Shown: piece after piece, positions 17,924-25,873 of the stretch
Layout: every line of letters starts with the position of its first letter
How positions within the stretch are numbered: the stretch's first letter is position 1
NCBI RefSeq assembly: GCF_016107305.1
Contig: NZ_RCVR01000021.1
Coordinates: 1 to 64,000 of the forward strand
DNA length: 64,000 nucleotides
Source: Roseomonas sp. KE2513
Lineage (GTDB): Bacteria > Pseudomonadota > Alphaproteobacteria > Acetobacterales > Acetobacteraceae
Direction: 5' to 3'
Program-made: the position numbers and the translations under genes
Notes under the pieces: generated by a model
The model's input: the letters and a program-made list of their open reading frames with translations, nothing else
What the model was told of the DNA's origin: nothing
Database searches by the model: none

Positions 17924-19213
17924 TTAGGCGAGGTCGTTCGAGCTCTCGGGCGAGGGTGCCACATCCGCTTCGCGTGTGGGTAGCTCGTCCTTGCGGGACT
18001 CGTCGGCGTCGGAGTTCGAGCCGTCACCGGTCAGGTTCTGCGAGAGCTCGGCCGCAGCGTTGAGGCCGGACGCCATAGCAGAAGCGGCCATGGCGGCACC
18101 GGCTGCGGCCATGGCAGCGGGAAGGGACATCGCGGTACCGGCCTGCTGCTCATCTCCTTCAGGCCGTGACGCGGCGGTGTTGGAGGACTTCCCCGCGCCG
18201 TCGCCGCCGTTCACCTCCCTCTCGTCGGGTGCTGATCGTGCACGCCGTGTGCCACGGGCCGCGGCAGGCGCAGCCGTCCGGGAAGGGGCAACCCGTTTGG
18301 ACGGCGCCGGGCTCGATGTGTCGGCATTGGACGACTTCGTCCGGGCCGCGGGCGTAGCCTGTGGAGTGCGCCGAGCCGGGGACTTTGCCGGGGCGGCAGA
18401 GGGCCGCGACGTGCGGGTGCTGGCAAGTGTCGCCTTGCCCTTAGCAGGTGTTGAGGCTCGAGCCTGGACCTTGGACTTCGCCGCGACGCTTTTCGGTACA
18501 GACGGCTTTGTCGCCCGGGCCGAACTCGCAGCCGAGGCCGCGCGCTTGCCAGATGCGGTTACGGGTTTTGCGGGCTGCCGCGCCGTCGTCGCTGCCGCAC
18601 GAGGGCTGCGGGCAGCGGTTTTGGTTGTGCCCTTGGCGCTCGCGGCGGCGCGGGATGACGTCCTGGCCTTGGCCACAGCAGGTCGGGAGCTAGCCTTCTC
18701 TGCCTTCGCCCTGGTGCCGCTGGCCGCCGGGGCAGCCCGCCGTGCCGGCGCCGCGGCCGGCTTCCTGGCCTGCTTTGTGGAAGTGGCGGCCGCACGGGCG
18801 CCACGCGCTGCGACCTTGCCGGTGGCCTTGCTGGCTGCTGCCGCACGCGGCGCCGCGCTGCGCCGGTTGGCGGCGGAAGCCGCCTTCTTGGCGCCCGCAG
18901 CGGAAGCTGGCTTCCGCTCGGCCTTCGCCGGGCGTGCCTCGCGCGCCGGCGCCTTCACGGCCGCCTTGCGAGCCGTCGGTGCCTTTGACGCAGCTGGCTT
19001 GCCGGTGCGCGACGGAGCACCCGTGCTCGCCTTGCCCCGAGTGGGAGTGGTAGCGCTTCGGGCGCTCCGCACTGCTGTGGGGGCCGCGGCAGCTTTCCGG
19101 CCCGGAGCCGCAGGCTTGCTGCGCGTGGTGGACGTTGTTGCGCGGCGGCCGGCTGAAGTGGCGCTTGGACGCGTTTTGCCGGGCGGAGCCTTGTTGCCAG
19201 GACGTTTGGCCAT
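17924..19213 (-). CDS. Histone H1-like Lys/Ala/Pro-rich protein
   Basis: The 429-residue protein begins MAKRPGNKAPPGKTRPSATS. Through residue 350 it is built from degenerate AxKxAxxR/PAAxxRK units with very high Ala, Lys, Arg, Pro and Ser. This is the composition of eukaryotic H1 tails and bacterial H1-like nucleoid proteins. The last 80 residues differ: an Ala/Met-rich helix (MSLPAAMAAAGAAMAASAMA) and then an acidic end. The start is certain because GGAGGTGATC directly precedes the ATG. DNA compaction or polymer-granule association are possible roles. Neither is shown. Confidence 0.75.
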   Translation of the reverse strand: MAKRPGNKAPPGKTRPSATSAGRRATTSTTRSKPAAPGRKAAAAPTAVRSARSATTPTRGKASTGAPSRTGKPAASKAPTARKAAVKAPAREARPAKAERKPASAAGAKKAASAANRRSAAPRAAAASKATGKVAARGARAAATSTKQARKPAAAPARRAAPAASGTRAKAEKASSRPAVAKARTSSRAAASAKGTTKTAARSPRAAATTARQPAKPVTASGKRAASAASSARATKPSVPKSVAAKSKVQARASTPAKGKATLASTRTSRPSAAPAKSPARRTPQATPAARTKSSNADTSSPAPSKRVAPSRTAAPAAARGTRRARSAPDEREVNGGDGAGKSSNTAASRPEGDEQQAGTAMSLPAAMAAAGAAMAASAMASGLNAAAELSQNLTGDGSNSDADESRKDELPTREADVAPSPESSNDLA

Positions 19214-19423
19214 GATCACCTCCGATCGAAGTGGGCGGTTGGCGAGCAACCGATTCGCAGTGTGCGCTCTCGACGGTGCCGTGCAATCAGATCCGTTTGG
19301 ACAAGGGTCTTGCTGATGACTCCAGCTGCACCATTGTCGCTAACCCGGACCTGACGTGTTCTGACGGGAATGGGGTCGCACGACTGAGGCGCAGCCCTTC
19401 CATACTGGCACCGCCCCGTAGCC

Positions 19424-20230
19424 CTATCGGCCCTCCCGCAAGAACCGCACTGGGTAGGCTCCCCTAAAATCCAGGACCTCACCGCGCCGGATCATGTCGT
19501 TGCCACGCAAAACCTCAAGCCCTGCTCCGGCAGCGTTGGGATAGACCCTTACAACGACCCTCTCGAGGGACTGCCCACTCCGGGTGATCACACCATTTGC
19601 GGCGATGTAGAGGGGCAGGCTGCGTGCGGCGAGCAGAAACACCACCCCTGCAACAACAGCCGCTGCCGCGGCATTCCACGCTTGCGGCACCTGCCTCGCA
19701 CGCGACGCCAGAACGGCGCAGAGACCGCCAGCGGCCAAGGCCGCCAGCATCACCGCCGACATCGGCAGCGTGGGGAGTTCAGGCAGAGCCGACGCCAAGC
19801 TCAACGGGTCCCATCCATAGGCGACGGCCGCCACCGCCGCCGGGAGCACAGCTCCAGCCGGTACCAGCCCCCAGGCTGCCAACCGCCTCGCGCGTTCCAG
19901 ACGGGCTATCTCGGCGCGGGCTGCCGTGTCCCGAACTCGCCAGGCCGCTAACTCCCGTTCGTGGTCCTCGTTCCTCTGCTGCGGTGCCGGCGGGGCTGCC
20001 TCGAAGGATGCACGAACCCGGGCATCGTCCGCCGGCAGAAGCCCGTCACCCGTAGCCCCGAGTTTTGCCGAGAGAGCCGCATAGGCGGCCGCGCGCTTTC
20101 CCGCCTCCTGGATGGCAAGGAGGTCGGAAGCCAGGGAGGCGCTGAGATCGACCCATTCCGCCTCAGCCGCCGCACTGGCGCGACGAAGAGAGGGCAGCAC
20201 GCCCTCCCTCTTACGGGCCTCCTCCGCCAC
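19424..20230 (-). CDS. Unrecognised conjugation-locus membrane protein
   Basis: The 268-residue protein has an N-terminal soluble helical region (about residues 1-115, Ala/Glu/Arg-rich with coiled-coil character), then three or four hydrophobic segments between about 115 and 215. A C-terminal soluble domain contains LERVVVRVYPNAAGAGLEVL and RRGEVLDFRGAYPVRF. It begins 4 bases after the TraL-like ATPase gene on the same strand, so it belongs to that operon. I do not recognise the family. A membrane-linked accessory role in conjugation is inferred from position only. Confidence 0.6.
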   Translation of the reverse strand: MAEEARKREGVLPSLRRASAAAEAEWVDLSASLASDLLAIQEAGKRAAAYAALSAKLGATGDGLLPADDARVRASFEAAPPAPQQRNEDHERELAAWRVRDTAARAEIARLERARRLAAWGLVPAGAVLPAAVAAVAYGWDPLSLASALPELPTLPMSAVMLAALAAGGLCAVLASRARQVPQAWNAAAAAVVAGVVFLLAARSLPLYIAANGVITRSGQSLERVVVRVYPNAAGAGLEVLRGNDMIRRGEVLDFRGAYPVRFLREGR

Positions 20231-20234
20231 AGAC

Positions 20235-21032
20235 CTATGCCGGGGCGGTGGCGGGCAGCGAACCGAAGACCGACATCGCCGCTTCGCCCCAGGAGGCTAG
20301 ACGCCGCACGGCCAGAATAGCGTCCATGCGCTTCATGCCCTTGCCGACCCAGAAATCGACCGGCTGTGCCAGCGCGTCGTCGAGCCTCATACGCTGGTCC
20401 ACCACCTGCGCCAGGGCGGGCGACATGCATCGCGGGAAGCGGGCCGCGTTCGCCCCATGCGTCTTAAGCAGGCTGCGAACCGCCGGGGCGTCCGGCGCCA
20501 GGGGGAACAGCGCCTCATCCCGTTCATTGATCAGCAACGTGCGAGCCGAAGCCGGTAGTGAGTAAGCGGCATAGCCCAGCGCATTGCTGGCGCTGGTCAG
20601 GGATGCCGTCTCCCCGGTCGTCAACGCATAGAAGCGAACCCGCTCGCCCGCGCCGAGTGGACCGTCGGCGCCGAACTCATCGAGCCACACCATGAGCGAC
20701 TTTGTCAGGTTGGCTCCGAGGTCGAGCACCACGTCCCGACCCTCATTCTCCAGCAGCAGCTCTCCCAGGTCGTTCCACATGGCGTAGATCAGCCTGGGGT
20801 TGCGTTCGAGCTCCTCCATGGTGTTGGCGCCCAGGATGAAAGACCGGACTGCCTTGGCTCCGTAAATCGCGCCCAGCCGCGCCTCGGCTTCGACCTCGAC
20901 AATGACGGGCAGACGGCCTGTGACCGTCACCAGCTGGGTAATGGCCACCTGGGCGGCCAATGTCTTGCCGACGCCTCCTTTGTCGGAGCCGAAGATGTGG
21001 ACGGCAGGGGAGGTGGTCTCGGCCATGGTCAT
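20235..21032 (-). CDS. TraL/ParA-like P-loop ATPase of the conjugation locus
   Basis: The 265-residue protein has a deviant Walker A (GSDKGGVGKTLAAQVA, about residues 14-29) of the MinD/ParA class and a later RDVVLDLGANLTKSLMVW strand. No ParB partner is near. The upstream TraK-like gene overlaps its start by ATGA. This arrangement resembles traK-traL (stbB/stbC-type) accessory genes beside MobF or IncW/IncN-type transfer origins, where the ATPase aids plasmid stability or positions the plasmid for transfer. The ATG at 21032 is chosen for the overlap; ATG 21026 is an alternative. Confidence 0.75.
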   Translation of the reverse strand: MTMAETTSPAVHIFGSDKGGVGKTLAAQVAITQLVTVTGRLPVIVEVEAEARLGAIYGAKAVRSFILGANTMEELERNPRLIYAMWNDLGELLLENEGRDVVLDLGANLTKSLMVWLDEFGADGPLGAGERVRFYALTTGETASLTSASNALGYAAYSLPASARTLLINERDEALFPLAPDAPAVRSLLKTHGANAARFPRCMSPALAQVVDQRMRLDDALAQPVDFWVGKGMKRMDAILAVRRLASWGEAAMSVFGSLPATAPA

Positions 21033-21580
21033 TCGCCTTTGCGCCAGTTGGGATCCGTGGGCACCTCAAAGCCGGCCCCGGCAGGGAAGGGCTTGCGAAC
21101 CGCGCGAGCCATGACGGCCCGCAGTTTAGCCGCGCGCTCAGCTTCATCCCGGTCGTCGTCCCCTGCCGAAGAGCCCGAAGGGGGAGGTGTGTGTGTCTCG
21201 GCCTGGACCGTCGCAGGCGGGGGCACCACGGGGTCCAGTCCAGCCGGTGGCAGGTGTGAAGCGGGGGTGGCCGCCTGCTTCCCTGCCCTGGCCGGCGTCG
21301 CAGCACGACGCTTCCGGCCGCGCGGGTTCCGCTCCAGGCGAACGGCAGAGGCTGTCACCGCCACGATGTTGGCATCCAGGGGATCGCCATTCTTCTTGGT
21401 CAGGCCCCTCTTCGTCAGGATGGTAGCGACCTGCCCCCAACTGAGCTTGCGGTCGTCCTTGACCTTCATCACGGCATCAAGGTTATCCCGCAGGTACAGG
21501 CGCAGTTCGCCAGCCTTCCGCGGGTCAGACGCCGGCCCAAACTCCTGCGCCGCCTCAAGCAGCCACTCGACTTCGCTCAT
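21029..21580 (-). CDS. TraK-like DNA-binding accessory protein
   Basis: The 183-residue protein (MSEVEWLLEAAQEFGPASDP start) has an N-terminal helical region containing LSWGQVATILTKRGLTKKNG, which looks like a helix-turn-helix-like recognition unit. A basic hinge RGRKRR and a Pro-rich tail follow. Such proteins precede TraL-type ATPases and bind near oriT in MobF systems. A start at 21580 is chosen because the open frame upstream enters repeated non-coding sequence. It is transcribed away from the relaxosome genes on the other strand. Assignment is by context and weak motif only. Confidence 0.5.
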   Translation of the reverse strand: MSEVEWLLEAAQEFGPASDPRKAGELRLYLRDNLDAVMKVKDDRKLSWGQVATILTKRGLTKKNGDPLDANIVAVTASAVRLERNPRGRKRRAATPARAGKQAATPASHLPPAGLDPVVPPPATVQAETHTPPPSGSSAGDDDRDEAERAAKLRAVMARAVRKPFPAGAGFEVPTDPNWRKGE

Positions 21581-21790
21581 GGCATCCGCTGCACCTTCGT
21601 AGCCATAGCAGCACCTTAGCGTGGGCTTAGAGGCCCCAGCAACCTTTAGCCACCTTCGGGTAGTCTTAGAGTACCTTAATGCCACCTGGTGAGCAGCCAC
21701 AGAAGGAGGAGAGACGTTCACACGGCGTGGCACCTTGTGGTGCTCAAATCTGCACAGTAGGTACTATACCCTCCTTGGAGGGGGTCTTCC
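21581..21790. promoter_or_regulatory. Divergent control region, probable oriT
   Basis: This 210-base region separates the TraK-like operon from the ribbon-helix-helix and relaxase genes, the usual place for oriT in MobF plasmids. It holds several copies of a short ACCTTAG/CTTAGAG-type motif between 21613 and 21690. It also has an inverted repeat GCACC-TTGT-GGTGC (21730-21743), a TACTAT -10-like box near 21762, and CCCTCC-TT-GGAGGG (21769-21782). The last covers the Shine-Dalgarno of the next gene. The nick site was not located. Confidence 0.5.
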
Positions 21791-22165
21791 ATGGCCGCAG
21801 CGGCATCCAACCGGATATGGGCATCCCTCACGGACGAGGAGGCCGAGGAGGTCACCAAGGCGGCCGAGGCGCGGGGCATGAGGTCGTCCGAGCTGGTCCG
21901 GATGGCGGTGCTCTCTTTCATCCGGCAGACCCCTCAGGAGGCCGCCGCCGCCGGAGGAGCCCCTATCCCCGCCCGGCTGGAGGCCTTGGTGGAAACCCTC
22001 GGCCGACACGTTGAGGCCATCGGCAAGGCCGTCCCGACCATGGAGGATGCCTGGGAGGAGCATGAAGCCGTGCGGGGCTCGCTCCGGGATATCGCTCAGG
22101 CAGTGGGCACCCTGGCCGGCGCTATCGAGCCACCGGATGGCCCGACCGACACCGGGCCGTTCTAG
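21791..22165 (+). CDS. Ribbon-helix-helix relaxosome accessory protein
   Basis: The 124-residue protein has an N-terminal ribbon-helix-helix domain (SNRIWASLTDEEAEEVTKAA then RGMRSSELVRMAVLSFIRQ, about residues 6-49). A C-terminal helical region probably mediates oligomerisation. Small RHH proteins next to relaxase genes (TrwA/MobC-like) bind oriT, help the relaxase and repress their own promoter. The palindrome over its ribosome-binding site is a possible operator. Its stop is 6 bases before the relaxase start, so the two form an operon. Confidence 0.75.
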   Translation: MAAAASNRIWASLTDEEAEEVTKAAEARGMRSSELVRMAVLSFIRQTPQEAAAAGGAPIPARLEALVETLGRHVEAIGKAVPTMEDAWEEHEAVRGSLRDIAQAVGTLAGAIEPPDGPTDTGPF

Positions 22166-22171
22166 GACCGC

Positions 22172-25100
22172 GTGCTCAGCGTCAAGCGCATCGGTGGTGG
22201 CAAGGGTGGGCTGAACCTCTCGGCTGCGGCCGACTACTACGAGGGCGAGGCCCAGAAGGCTCAGCCCGATCAGGCCAACCCCTCCAAGGCCGCCGACGAA
22301 TACCTCATGGCCGATGCCTCGGCGTCGCAGGCCACTTGGTGGAGCCCGTCCAACAGCTTGGCGCCGGATGGCAAGCCGATCGTCCCGGGGCAGCTCCGGC
22401 AGATGCTGGAGGGCAGGGGGCTGGACGGCGAGGCGCTGGTCCAGACCGCCGCCCGGAACAGCCGGGTCGGGGGGTGGGATCTCACCTTCAGCGCCCCGAA
22501 GGGGGTCGGGGTTCTCTACGCCACCGCCTCCCCCGAGATCCGGCAGGGCATCGCGGATGACATGGTGGCTTCCGCCCGCGCCGGTCTCCGCGCCCTCCAT
22601 GACCGCGGGGTGTTCGAGACCCGGCGCGGTTCCGGCGGAGAGACACGCGAACGGGTGCAGGACGTGGCCGCCGGCCTCTTCCCGCAGTTCACCAGCCGAG
22701 CAGGCGACCCCCAACCGCACGTCCACGGTGTCCTGGGCAATATCGGGCTCCGGACGGATGGCTCCACCGGAGCCCTGGACCCGCAGAAGCTCTACCCCTG
22801 GAAGACCTACGGGGGCGCCATCTTCCGCGCCGAGTTGGCCAACCGCCTGGCCCTGCGCGGCGTGGCGATCCAGGAGGACGGGCAAGCCTTCACCATCGCC
22901 GGGGTGCCGCCCGCGCTGATCGCCACCTGGTCCAAGCGCCGGACGGTCATTCTCGACGCGCTGGATAAGGTGCGGGCCAACCTGGAGCAGGCCGGCGAAC
23001 AGGAGCGCGCCGCCGCCACCGCGCCCGGCGTCCGGCAGGGGCCGCTCCGGGGCGCCCCCACCACCGCCCCCGACGAAGCCAAGGGCAAGCGCCTCCGGCT
23101 GTTGAAGGAGGAGATCACCCAGAGCACCCGGCGCACCAAGAGCACCGTCCCTGAGGACGGCAAGCTGGAGGCCCGATGGCTTCGGGAGCTGGAGGGGCTT
23201 GGCCTCACCAAGGAGACGGTCTGGCAGGCTGTGCGGGACGCGGCAGCGCGCCACCAGCGACCCGAGCAGCGCCCGGCCGACGCCGCCCTCACCGAGGCCC
23301 TGCAGCAGTCCTCCGTCGTCACCGACCGCACCCTCCGGCGCATGATCGCGGAGGCGTCCCAGGCGCGCGGTGGCGGCGCCGAGGGCGCCCATGCCGAGTA
23401 CGACCGCCTCGTCGCCAGCAAGCGCCTCGTCGCTCTGGAGCCGAACCAGCGCGGCGAGATGGTCTTCACCACGCAGGAGTCGCTGGACCGCGAGCGCCGG
23501 ATGCTGCGGGACGCGATGGAGCGCCGGGGCAAAGGCGGTCAGATCCGCAAGGCCGACGCCGAGGCCGCCATTGCTGCCCGGCCCAGCCTCTCCCCCGAGC
23601 AGGCGCAGGCAGTCCGGCACACCGCCCGCGGTGATGGCGTGGTGGTGGTAGAGGGCGTGGCAGGCGCGGGCAAGAGCTTCGCCCTGGCGGCCGTGGTGGA
23701 TGCAGCGCGGCGCAGCGGCGCGCAGCCCATAGGTCTCGCCCCGTCCTGGACTGCGGCGGACGTGGTGCGACAGGAAGCCGCTCTCCCCGGGTCTCGCGCG
23801 CTACAGGGATTCGTCAAAGACCTTGATGCAGGGCGGGCCGAACTAAACCCACGCTCTGTGCTGATCGTGGACGAGGCCGGCATGGCCGCCTCGCGCGATG
23901 TAGCCTCACTCCTTTCCCACGCCCGCGACAAGGGCGCGCAGGTCGTGTTGGTTGGCGACCGCCGCCAGCTCCGCAGCGTGGAGCCGGGCGCACCATTCTC
24001 CGCCCTGGCCGATGCGCTTGGCGTTGCCCGCATGGAGGATGTGCGGCGGCAGGCCTCGCCGTGGATGAAACAGGCGAGCCAAGCCTTCGCATCGGGCGAC
24101 AGCGTGGAGGGCTTGGCCCGATACGATGCGAAAGGCCGCGTTCGATGGGGGAGGGATGCAGCACACACCATCCAGCGCGTAGCCGACGCCTGGGAGAAGA
24201 ACCGCCAGCAGAAGCCGGACGCATCCCGCCTGGTGCTGGCAGCGCGCAACGCGGACGTGCATGCCATCAACCGCAAGATCCGCAACCGGCTTGTTGCCGG
24301 TGGGGAGCTCGGTGCTGACGCCATCACGGTTCGCACCATCCATGCCGGAGGGCGCCGTGGTGCCCAGGGCGAGCTGCGCGAGATGGAGTTGCGCGCGGGC
24401 GACCGCCTGGCGCTCGGGGCGACGCTGACGAAGACCGGATACGATGTGCTGGCAAACGATGTGGCGACGCTAGAGGGCTTCACGCGCGGTGCGGACCCCA
24501 CGCTCACCATCCGGCTCGATCGCACGCAGAAGACGCTCTCCCTCCGGCTGTCCGAGATCGCGCCCCCGGCACGGCAGGGTCAGGACCAATCCGCACCAGT
24601 CCTGCAGCACGCCTTTGCCCGCACCATCCACAAGGCGCAGGGCCAGACAACAGACTTCACCATCGTTCACGCTGGCGGCGGGCTCGATGCCTCGCGTGCC
24701 TATGTGGCCCTCACCCGTCACCGTGAGGACGCCGTGGTGGTGGCCGATGCCGGCGCCATCGCGCAGCGCCTGGCTAGCGATGGCGAGAAGCCGACCCGTG
24801 AAGCCATCCGCCGATCTTTCCTCCGCAGCGCGAAGGCGTCTTTCGATGGGCTGAACGCGTCCGACTACGTGGCCGACCGCGACACCTGGCTACACACCGG
24901 CGATCCGCGGAAACTGCCGGGTACGGCTCAGGAGACACGGATGCAGGCGATCATCCGGATTGCCGCAGAAGCCGCCAAGCGGGTGGGGCGCATGGTCCGG
25001 TGGCGGCCGGAGCGCATCCAGGCGCCCGAGAAACCAGCCCAGACCCCGACGCAGGTGCCAGTACCAGCGCCGAAGCACGCCGCTCCCGAGGCGCAACGGC

Positions 25101-25576
25101 AGGCACCGGCCGCCAAGGTGCGAATGCCGGAGGTGCCCGTTACCGAGCGCCTGGCGCGGGTCTATGCGGCGAGGGTGTCGCGGGGAGAGATGGGCTTTAC
25201 CGACGCGGTAGATGCCCTGGTGTCTGCCGATCGACGCGAGGCCGAACGCACGCTCGAATATCACTGGAACCCTGTGCACCAGATCGCCACGCCCAAGGGC
25301 GGACGCCGACCTGTCGATCCAGAGGTTTGGACGAACCGGCTGGAGCGGCGGATCAGCCTGTTTGAGCAGGGCTCCACCGAGGCGCTATGGCCTGAGCTGG
25401 CTAGGGTCAAGCAGCAGGCCGAGGCGCAGGCACGTACCCAGACAACTATCCCCACCAAGGCCAGCAACGAACGCAGCGAATCCACGCCATTCCGCGCCAT
25501 TCCCAGCACGACAAAAGCCCCGCCGCCTGACAAAAAGGGGACGGGGCGGGAGCGCGGGCCGAGGATGACGCGCTAA
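22172..25576 (+). CDS. MobF-type relaxase-helicase (TrwC/TraI family)
   Basis: This 1134-residue protein nicks oriT and unwinds the transferred strand. The relaxase domain (residues 1-300) has catalytic Tyr candidates in SAAADYYEGEA and the metal-binding His cluster in DPQPHVHGVLGN. A RecD-like SF1B helicase follows, with Walker A GVAGAGKSFALAA (about residue 495), Walker B LIVDEAGMAA, and a late AFARTIHKAQGQTTDF block. The C-terminal 180 residues are a Pro/Ala-rich linker and small domain. GTG at 22172 is the start. Length matches TrwC-sized family members. Confidence 0.93.
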   Translation: MLSVKRIGGGKGGLNLSAAADYYEGEAQKAQPDQANPSKAADEYLMADASASQATWWSPSNSLAPDGKPIVPGQLRQMLEGRGLDGEALVQTAARNSRVGGWDLTFSAPKGVGVLYATASPEIRQGIADDMVASARAGLRALHDRGVFETRRGSGGETRERVQDVAAGLFPQFTSRAGDPQPHVHGVLGNIGLRTDGSTGALDPQKLYPWKTYGGAIFRAELANRLALRGVAIQEDGQAFTIAGVPPALIATWSKRRTVILDALDKVRANLEQAGEQERAAATAPGVRQGPLRGAPTTAPDEAKGKRLRLLKEEITQSTRRTKSTVPEDGKLEARWLRELEGLGLTKETVWQAVRDAAARHQRPEQRPADAALTEALQQSSVVTDRTLRRMIAEASQARGGGAEGAHAEYDRLVASKRLVALEPNQRGEMVFTTQESLDRERRMLRDAMERRGKGGQIRKADAEAAIAARPSLSPEQAQAVRHTARGDGVVVVEGVAGAGKSFALAAVVDAARRSGAQPIGLAPSWTAADVVRQEAALPGSRALQGFVKDLDAGRAELNPRSVLIVDEAGMAASRDVASLLSHARDKGAQVVLVGDRRQLRSVEPGAPFSALADALGVARMEDVRRQASPWMKQASQAFASGDSVEGLARYDAKGRVRWGRDAAHTIQRVADAWEKNRQQKPDASRLVLAARNADVHAINRKIRNRLVAGGELGADAITVRTIHAGGRRGAQGELREMELRAGDRLALGATLTKTGYDVLANDVATLEGFTRGADPTLTIRLDRTQKTLSLRLSEIAPPARQGQDQSAPVLQHAFARTIHKAQGQTTDFTIVHAGGGLDASRAYVALTRHREDAVVVADAGAIAQRLASDGEKPTREAIRRSFLRSAKASFDGLNASDYVADRDTWLHTGDPRKLPGTAQETRMQAIIRIAAEAAKRVGRMVRWRPERIQAPEKPAQTPTQVPVPAPKHAAPEAQRQAPAAKVRMPEVPVTERLARVYAARVSRGEMGFTDAVDALVSADRREAERTLEYHWNPVHQIATPKGGRRPVDPEVWTNRLERRISLFEQGSTEALWPELARVKQQAEAQARTQTTIPTKASNERSESTPFRAIPSTTKAPPPDKKGTGRERGPRMTR

Positions 25577-25873
25577 TAACAGCCCGCCGTGGCACAGACT
25601 GATCCCGACCCTTCCACGACATTGGTACTTGTTGGCGCAAAGTCGGACGTTGATGTGAAAGCAGACATAGCGTCACTGCCGGTACATGCGGCTGCGTCGC
25701 ACCCGATGCGGCCGAACATCCGTCGTGATGGCTGATCCGCAAGCGGACGTAGCCGCGACGTGAGTTTCTTCCCAACACGTCGTCCGTCCTACGCTTTGGC
25801 ACTGACTGGAACGATATGTGAACGCCTGCTAGCCTTCATTGTCGCGAATCGGGGGAGCCCAGGGTCGCCGCCC

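Noticed and set aside
17976-19316. 446-residue plus-strand frame opposite the histone-like gene
   Set aside because: Ala/Arg-rich translation without motifs; the minus strand has an ideal ribosome-binding site and H1-like composition.
21764-23620. 618-residue minus-strand frame opposite the RHH and relaxase genes
   Set aside because: The opposite strand encodes clear RHH and relaxase motifs; this frame is their shadow.
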